Part shown: in pieces, positions 56,858 to 64,000 of the stretch | Layout: each line of letters opens with the position of its first letter | Position numbering within the stretch: position 1 is the stretch's first letter | Assembly: GCA_944989445.1 (NCBI GenBank) | Contig: CALYLW010000180.1 | Location: 1,256,798-1,320,797 of the forward strand | Origin: Ampullaceana balthica | Lineage: Eukaryota > Mollusca > Gastropoda > Lymnaeidae | DNA: 64,000 nucleotides | Direction of reading: 5' to 3' | Notes under the pieces: generated by a model | Seen by the model: the letters and a program-made list of their open reading frames with translations, nothing else | Databases searched by the model: none | What the model was told of the DNA's origin: nothing | Translations under genes and position numbers: made by a program

Positions 56858-58141
56858 ATAATCAAAAACTTAGTTTTTACGGGGTTGTTTAATTATATAA
56901 TTTTAATCCGGCCCGCGAGGGTCTTTATTTCAAGGAATTTGGCCCACCATGCAAAAAGTTTGGACACCCCTGTCATATATGAATAGGTGTGATTTGACAA
57001 AATTTGGCTAAAACATCCATCATAATCCAATATTAAATCAATAAACTATAGGGGGATTGGTAGTTTTAGCCAGAGGGACCATAGCATAATGCTGTTTTTT
57101 TTCTTCTTCAAATTTGAGCTATATAAATATTATTTCATATGTTGTCTACCCCATGGAAAATGGATTTATGCTAATTTTAAAACACTAGTATTTGATCATG
57201 TATATTCATATAATGATCAAAACTGAACTCATAAACACTAAACATTTTTTTTTAGCATGAAATACTGGTGAGAGGGATTTGAGTTAACAATATATTCAGT
57301 TTGGGAGACAAAGGAATCTGAATTTTTTAATATTTTTTTTTACCTACATGAGCTATAAAAAATTTAATTGATTACAGTGGGACCCACTTAACTCGAGCCC
57401 GGTTAACTCGTCAGCTCTATTAAGTCGACATTTTTTATTGGAACCGCCAAATTCTCTCTTTGTCTTTGCCTTTTTTCATCGGTTAATTCGATTTTTTTAA
57501 AGTCGCAGAGCCCTAATATTTCGAGCACAAAAGAGTGCTTAATTTGCAACGTAACGTCGGTTAGCTCGATCCCCATCTGTTTGCCTAGCGACGCACTCGC
57601 ATTTTTAGTTAAAAAAGCATTGAAATCTCGCTTTCCTCGAGACTTCCGACTATTGTGTGATTTTACGAGATTTCAATAAGGATTACCTGATGTTTTTTTA
57701 AAATCTTGGTTCACTTTTGATCCGTGTGTGAATTAATTTGACATGGTAATGACACGTCTCTATCGAGTATGTATTCACCAGAGGTACTCGAAAATCGCGT
57801 TAGTGGTCTTTAATCATCTTTATTTCGCAGTGCATGTTTATATTATTATTAAACTTAATTCATTTACTAATGCATTAATCATTTTATTTTATAAGATAAA
57901 CGAATATCTTTAGAAAAGAAAATAAAGGTTTCTATCGAGAATCGACAGTGGTTTTTATATAATTAAATAAAAAATTATTATTCTTTTAAAAGTTTGTTGT
58001 TGCTTTGTTACCAGTAAGATATGTGACGGTGAAATCAAATCATTTTCTTAATGTCCCAGTATATATATAATATACACGTCATCACTGTTGTAGGTCGAAT
58101 TCTGATAAGGAAAGATTTTTTAAAATTCACATAGGTCTAAC

Positions 58142-59248
58142 CAGGGCCGGATTTCCGCCTAGGCCTAGGGCCCAGCCAGCCAAGGGGCCCCTGTGGTGGA
58201 ATCTTTACATAAGCCCAAAAGCTTGGGTTCATTATCAAAAAGCTTTATCGAAAATAATAGTATAATAAATATTTTACTACATTTTGCATTCAGTGCCCAG
58301 TAGTCAAGTGCACGGGGTTCGTTTGTGTTGGTTTGTCATTGTAAGCCGCGTTCTGAGCTGCTGTTGCGATATTGTGGAGAAGGCGTAGGGTGGGTTTGAC
58401 AGATTGAACCACCAGTAAGAAACGGCACGACCCCGACTTCTCCCCTCCCCATACCACACACAAGACAAGACACCGCCCGAGCCGGGATTTGGGTTTTAGA
58501 TTAAAGATAATTGACAGGGACCGGGAGAACAATTTTTAATGTCGTCCGACTTGACCAGAGGCCAGGGAGATGTCACAGGTAGTTTATGGGGACCTGACAA
58601 AGGTTTCAATGCGTTATAATGCATTTAACTAGATGGCCTTCTACAATTTCACCTGCATACCTTTGGTCACCAATATATTGACAGGGAAAATGTTAGATCG
58701 GGGAATAGGAAGCCAGGGAGCCACCGAATAGGTTTTGAGGCGCATTGAGGCTGTTGTAAGCTCACCTTCTGATTACGATTTTTTTTTAAAAAGTGGGAAC
58801 TATACTATGACCATAGAATTTTTGGCTGAGTTTGATCCTTTTCTGGACTTACGCATAAAAAGCCACGGTAACAAAGGAAGTGGCACAACATCATATCTTT
58901 CGTCAAAAATATGCGATGAAATGATTAATATCATGGTAGAAAAGGAAGAAAAAGAAATAATTACAATACAATCGTTACTGGGATTTTTTAAAAGAGCAAA
59001 ATATTGCTCTATTTCTGTGGATTCTACTCCGGATATTTCTCATGTAGATAAATTTTCGTTCATTGTGAGATATGTCTCTGATGACGAATATTATATTGAT
59101 GTTTATTAAAGTCACTAAATTCAAAACAAATTACATGTTCTGTACTGCAGCATTTAATTTGCTAAATTTCCAAAATTTATTCGAGATGGTTGGGGGGCCA
59201 AAAAGAAAAAAGTGCCTAGGGGCCCTGGGTCTCTTAAATCCGGGCCTG
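58142..59248 (+). mobile_element. hAT element nested in pogo-like copy 3, perfect target duplication
   Basis: Ends CAGGGCCGGATTTCCGCC and TTAAATCCGGGCCTG; flanks ggtctaac at 58134-58141 and 59249-59256. The empty site is preserved in pogo-like copy 2 (46212-46219). 1107 bp with a partial transposase (58735-59109). Confidence 0.95.
58735..59109 (+). pseudogene. hAT transposase fragment (ZMYM1-like)
   Basis: A 124-codon open frame. It reads FLAEFDPFLDLRIKSHGNKG then SGTTSYLSSKICDEMINIM and KRAKYCSISVDSTPDISHVD with FSFIVRYVSDDE. 'YxSISVDSTPDISHVDQ' is the first catalytic Asp block of this lineage. The rest of the transposase is deleted, so the element is non-autonomous. Confidence 0.82.
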
Positions 59249-60005
59249 GGTCTAACACACAGTGCGCCTTTGATGTGATCAACGGTCAAGGCCGCATATG
59301 TTACTATTTATATTACAAGCTACACGAATCATTTGATTGACGGAGGAAATTCGAGTGCGGTCTCATAGTGACAGATATCCTGCACGTCAAAAGCATTAAA
59401 CTTAAAATTACCATATTGATATGTTTTGTTTTTTTTTAATTCGCCGATTCGACAGGCATTGCAAAGGCGAGCGGCGGTGACATGCCACGCCATGGATGGG
59501 ACGAGGCGAGAAATTTGACCTTAGTTTTAAAGCATGCGCAGACAATTATAAACAGGTAACTTTTTTTTTATTAAATGGAATCGAAACATGACCACTGAGA
59601 CGTAATCAAAGTCATTTACTTCGGCAAAATATAAAATTCCAAACTAGACATAACTTTTCCCGACTATTTCCCTACTTTCAAGACCGGGAAAATTATTTAA
59701 AGAATTCCCGACTTGTTTTTTTTCTCGTTTTCCCGACTGAGTGGGAACCCTGGGTTATATTTAAACGGTCCTTTAAAACGAATGGTCTTAACCTTAGGAA
59801 AGAGTGAAGAAATATTAGGGTCCCGATATTCCGATACGATTCCGATTAATCGTCCCATCACCAATTAACGCACATCATGTATATAAAGAAATTTCAAGCG
59901 CATGTTAATATTTTGCCGCCATGTTGGTTTTTGTTTAACTCGATGATCGGTTATCTCGGTGCATATTTCATACCTCGAGGCTGTCGACTTAACCGGGTCC
60001 CAATG

Positions 60006-62770
60006 TATCTAATTTTCAAAACATAACTATTTCAATTGATGGAAGGATGTAAATCAAACTAAGTAAACATGCACTTATGTCCATATAAAAATACTAAAGA
60101 TTTTTTAAGGCCCTAATTACATTTTGTCTTTTTTGTAAACTTTATCAACATTTTAAAAAGTATAGAGCTCCAACTAAACATTGGACACGCTTGGCAGCTA
60201 TAACATATGATTAGTTAAAATTAAAATATGAATGGATTATACAAATGTTCAAGAAAGTTAAATTATTTATCAGAATTTAAATCCCTGGAATTATAAAATT
60301 GATCCAACTTAGCCAAATTTAAAATTTTAACTCAACTTTTTTTTAACTGGGTACATTTTTATTTCGAAGCCGATTTCCTGGTCACAGCATATACAGTGTT
60401 TTATGGAGTTGCCCCAATTTAATCAAATTAAAAAAATTGTTTATAGTTATTGCATTTTGGAAAAAGACATGGCATGAGTAGTTATTTATCAAAAACATCT
60501 CTAAAATTAAAAGTGTTGGGTTTATAAACTAAATGATGAAATTTGCAAAAAGGAATGTTATTTTATGAAGAAAAAAATTAAAGTAAATGCACTAATTGAG
60601 TTCAATCATAGCATTGTTCAGGCATCGCTAGCGCTTTTTTTTTAGCAGCAAACACCCTTTTTCCACATACTTTTTTTATATTACAGCCAGGTTGTGTAAA
60701 ATATGTTCAGGTACCTTTTTTTTTCAAGAAAAAAGCACTGGCCATCACCATTATGTACGTTTATATTTCTTTACCTTTAAATTTGAAGATGGTTTCATTT
60801 AATTCTTTTTTTAAAATTAGCCTGTATTGTTTTATGAACAGCTATATTGGAGCAGGCATTTAAAGACATCATTTGATAATATTTGAACTAGCCATGGTTA
60901 ATATTTAAAGGTAAGTTCTTTCAAAAAACATACAAATAACAAAAAATAATGGATCCTAGTAATTTTTAAAAAATTAATTTTTGGGTTTATTTTTTTTATC
61001 TTCTATAAAAAAATATTTAAACACTATAAAGAAAAAATGACATAAATTCTTTTACTAAATATATATTTTAGCAAAAATTAACTTACTTCGTTAATGCATT
61101 TGCCAATTTATTTATTAGCAAGTTATCCCTAAAAGCTACCTTTAATTAATCTTGTGGGGATTAATTATTATTCATGTGCCTTAATTTTTTATTTTTTTTG
61201 TTCTGATGTAAACTGCCCTGAATAGCATACTATACTTTTTTGTTTGATTCTTAGAGATATTGTTCACTATTGTGGAACAAATCTCAGTTCCTTACAGAAG
61301 CACTTATACCTTAACTTAACAAATGGTATAGATAATTTACATAAGAATCTCAATGGCTAAGTTAACTTTCAACAACAGACTATAGTGTCTTATTTTATGT
61401 ATACTTAAGTTGTCTGTATCCATGTGATGATAAAAAAAAGTACTTTGGGGCTGATAAATAAATATGATTTTGATGCCAGTAACTTGAAGAGAAAAACTGA
61501 AGTAGTGTATGTTAAGTATGTATATTAGTATTAGAGTTGACAATATTTATATACACACACATACATAGCTTACTGAGATGATTGTTTAAAATAATAAAAG
61601 TACTAAGTACATGTAATCATAAAAATATTAAACATCTGATATAAAAAAATACATAAATATTGAATACATGAAAACCTTAACAGCATTTATGTTTCATAAC
61701 CCTTGCCTTACACATAATCAATCCTTTAACTTAGGCACAGAATTTGGCATTCATTTAAATTGAATTATTTTATAAAGTGGCAGTTATTTCAACTCAAAGG
61801 AATTTTTTTTAGATGGTGTAATCATAAGTAATTTTTGGGACATATTGCATTTTACTACCCTAATTTGGTCTAAAAGAGTTTTATTTTTACATATGTTAGG
61901 CTTTGCATTAAATATGCAATGTGTATTTGTTTAAAGTTAAAATACAAACATGAAATCATTTTAAAAAATTTTTAATGAGACAATAAAACAAAAATAGCAA
62001 ACTAACTTTTTATTAAAACTAACAAATAATCATAAATTTATTAATCCTTTGCACTACAGTGTACTATTTATGAACAATTATGTTTGTAAATTTTTTTGTT
62101 CCTGGGCATATAAATTGACTATTGACTGTCAAACATGAGTAATAAAATGTACTTGAATTTTTTCTAAGTGACCATAATTTATAGGCCTAATAGTATATGA
62201 AACTCTTCCACCCTGAAAATTATTCTAGTTCTCTATTATTACATTATACAGCAATTTAAAACTTGCAAACAAGACTAAGTGTTTCTCCTATTAACTTTTT
62301 TAAATTTTAATTCCTTATTTTTTTTTAATCATAAAAATTATGTGTTAATTATATTTTATTCAATTCTCAATCAGAAATTTAAATGTTAAATGAAAATGAA
62401 GACAGGCATATTTGAGTAGTCAACAATGTCGGAAAACATTTGACTTTGGTACTTTGTTGATATTGATATTAGTTATAATTTCTCTGTGACAATTGTAATT
62501 GTAGGCCTAATAACGAAGTCTGCTGCTCATCAGGCTCATCTATCAAATAATAATATTCAATTTAATATCATTTTTAGGTAGTCTTTACAACTATTTTAAT
62601 AAGTTAACTTTTTAATTTTGAAATGATAATAAAAAACCTGCTTCCATAGTTCAGTAAACATTTTTTCAAGATTCAAACAAATAAATTATCATATTTGAGA
62701 AAATAAAGCATTTTACACGCTTTTATTTAAGTCACAATGTTTGTATGTTGTATCCATCCTTCCTTCAAAA
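60006..62770. other. AT-rich DNA, probably TOP1 intron 1 or intergenic
   Basis: Very AT-rich with long A and T runs. No transposon ends, satellites or coding blocks recognised. A TOP1 initiator exon could be hidden here, but no exon with a matching phase was found. Confidence 0.45.
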
Positions 62771-62780
62771 CTTGAAACGT

Positions 62781-63190
62781 AAAATTATACCACTTCTGAT
62801 GGTCCTAGAGATCTAAAATTTTTACCACAGATAGATCTTGGATGACAATGCATTGTATCAAAATTTCAGATCGATCGAATGTACCGTATTGAAATTATTG
62901 CATTTTTAGTTTATCTATAGTCTATATATAAGCATCTGTACCCGTCTGCTTTGTTGACATCCATGAGTTCACCACGTGAACACAACACCGTGGTATAAAA
63001 CGTTGGGCGGGCGCTTATGAGGTGTTTGGTATAAAAAAAATAGTGGTAAAAAAGATGTGTGGGCTTCAGACGTGAATTTTAAAGAGTTTTTATTATAAGT
63101 TTTAAAAAATAGCTGTAAAAACAACGTTTTTGACTATAAATTAAATCCTTTATATATGAGACATTACTAAAAGTAGTGATTATGTTAAAA
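62781..63190 (+). mobile_element. Chimeric copy: foldback-type left part, AAATCCC-type right end
   Basis: 62790-63055 parallels the foldback elements (accacttctgatggtcctag, core at 62853-62915, GCGGGCGCTTATGAGGTG). 63110-63190 instead parallels the AAATCCC family end (gtaaaaacaacgtttttgac, atcctttatatatgagacat). The long inverted repeat of the foldback copies is absent. Confidence 0.65.
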
Positions 63191-63509
63191 GCGTGTCCTT
63201 TTTAAAAAAAGATTTTTTAAATATTTTTTTTTAATTTGTACATACTTGGTTTTATTAGTATGACATGGTCATAGTAATTTAATTTAGTAATCATTTCAAT
63301 TCAGTTTTACCCAGACCCAGTGTAGGCACTCCAATACTCGCTGCGCGAGCCGCAGGAAACCGCGGGCTGCTGGTAGCATTCCACTGTGATCAACAATGGA
63401 AGGCAGCGTTCGGTATACTTCGGGTTTTGTCGTTTCTATGCGTCATTTTCGTTAAGTAGCTAATTTTTAAACTTAAACTTTATTCACCGAAGAATTCCGG
63501 TCACGACGG

Positions 63510-63541
63510 TATAAATAGTGTTTCTCTTTCATTCCTCTCAG
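63510..63541 (+). promoter_or_regulatory. TATA promoter with pyrimidine-rich start region
   Basis: TATAAATA at 63510-63517 is followed by the pyrimidine tract tttctctttcattcctctc (63521-63539), where transcription would be expected to start. TATA plus a 5' terminal pyrimidine tract is typical of translation-machinery genes (eEF1A, ribosomal proteins). The upstream 200 bp is GC-richer than the rest of the window (for example ctcgctgcgcgagccgcagg). A prediction from sequence only. Confidence 0.6.
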
Positions 63542-63567
63542 ACGAGCAATCGGAGTGCAAAGTGCGG
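63535..63567 (+). other. Predicted short noncoding first exon of a plus-strand gene
   Basis: From the pyrimidine tract to a strong donor (GCGG|GTAAGTGG, donor GT at 63568-63569). It contains no ATG, so it would be a 5' UTR exon. The coding part is beyond the window and the gene is unidentified. Confidence 0.5.
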
Positions 63568-64000
63568 GTAAGTGGTTATTTTAGTCTTTTCCCCATTTGC
63601 TATTGACATAGCGACTTCAATTTTTTTACCATGAGGAAGCTTATCCATTTTAACATACATTGAATGTAATTTTAACACGAATAACTGTGGCTAAAATTAA
63701 TGAAACTGATCGCCACATGTTAACCTCGTGTGACGTTTGTTTAAAAAAAAACGGCGGCCATCTTTTTTTATATAATTTTTTTCTTATTAGGGAGTTGAAA
63801 TTATTTTAAATTATTCAATTGAAAATAACGCACTTAAGCATCTATTTCAACTATAATTTTGCATTTCTTGTAATTATAAAAATAAGATTAAAAGTAAAAA
63901 TTCATTGCAAAAAAATAATTGCATGAAGGAAATAATTTTATAAAATGTAAATTACATCTGTTTATTTATTTTTATTTAAGGATCATTTTTGTTGTTATAT

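Larger units (their letters stand above)
54557..56972 (+). mobile_element. hAT element with perfect target duplication
   Basis: Left end CAGGGATGTCCAAAGTCCGG and right end AAAGTTTGGACACCCCTG; flanks tcatatat at 54549-54556 and 56973-56980. 2416 bp, with an internally deleted transposase and a nested AAATCCC-family element near its 3' end. It lies upstream of the first recognised TOP1 exon, possibly in intron 1. Confidence 0.92.
57375..60005 (+). mobile_element. Pogo/Tigger-like family 2, copy 3, split by a hAT
   Basis: Ends CAGTGGGACCCACTTAACTC and CTTAACCGGGTCCCAATG, flanked by TA. 2631 bp in total, 1516 bp once the 1107-bp hAT and one 8-bp duplicate are subtracted, similar to copies 1 and 2. 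Confidence 0.88.

Noticed and set aside
62525..62560. Minus-strand DEPDEQQTS-like mini-exon after a ttgatag acceptor
   Set aside because: The peptide looks tail-like, but the donor would be a poor GTTATT and the segment is too short to trust without transcript data.
63370..63420. Minus-strand ATG (MLPAARGF...) near the GC-rich region as the TOP1 initiator exon
   Set aside because: The best nearby donor (CTGG|GTAAAA) leaves phase 0, but TOP1 exon 1 in this window needs one base from the preceding exon. The peptide also has no resemblance to TOP1 tails.

Overview
This 64 kb window is AT-rich, intron-containing animal nuclear DNA. It holds one recognisable host gene, DNA topoisomerase I (TOP1), on the minus strand, surrounded and invaded by DNA transposons. 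The repeat mix (several hAT lineages, pogo/Tigger-like elements, a Helitron, many short inverted-repeat elements, few retroelements) and the small introns in the TOP1 core suggest an invertebrate, possibly a mollusc. That taxonomic guess is weak because it rests on repeat style and not on a database match.

Layout. 1-11.2 kb: a patchwork of repeats, including an element with CRE-containing termini (14-1658), copies of a family ending in AAATCCCTTATAT, a pogo-like element (5948-6591), three foldback elements (two head-to-tail) and decayed hAT transposase pieces. 11.3-16 kb: the 5' part of a hAT transposase, a non-LTR retrotransposon tail, and a hAT with a perfect 8-bp target duplication (13126-15979) carrying two nested elements. 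16.3-19.7 kb: a hAT end, a 15-bp repeat, another CRE-type element, a 22-bp satellite made of E-boxes and a ~38-bp array. 20.2-26.5 kb: a 6.3 kb hAT, inferred from its ends, with a degenerate ZMYM1-like transposase and a nested element. 26.8-31 kb: more pogo-like copies, hAT and non-LTR relics, a 44-bp array, a hAT-type miniature element and a ~1.1 kb 47-bp minisatellite. 31-36 kb: repeat-poor DNA downstream of TOP1. 36-53.6 kb: TOP1. 53.9-64 kb: a Helitron, a hAT, a pogo-like element split by another hAT, AT-rich DNA, and finally a TATA promoter with a short first exon of an unidentified plus-strand gene.

TOP1 is resolved into 17 coding exons with GT/AG borders and matching phases, giving 992 residues to the stop. 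The initiator exon was not found. The five catalytic residues (Arg, Lys, Arg, His, Tyr) are all present. The N-terminal tail is about twice the length of the human one and is a Ser/Lys/His low-complexity region with SUMO-like sites.

Most findings concern transposon layering that can be read directly: target duplications, an empty site in a paralogous copy, shared cores between families with different ends, and tandem arrays carrying binding-site motifs. No self-contained new enzymatic system is evident.
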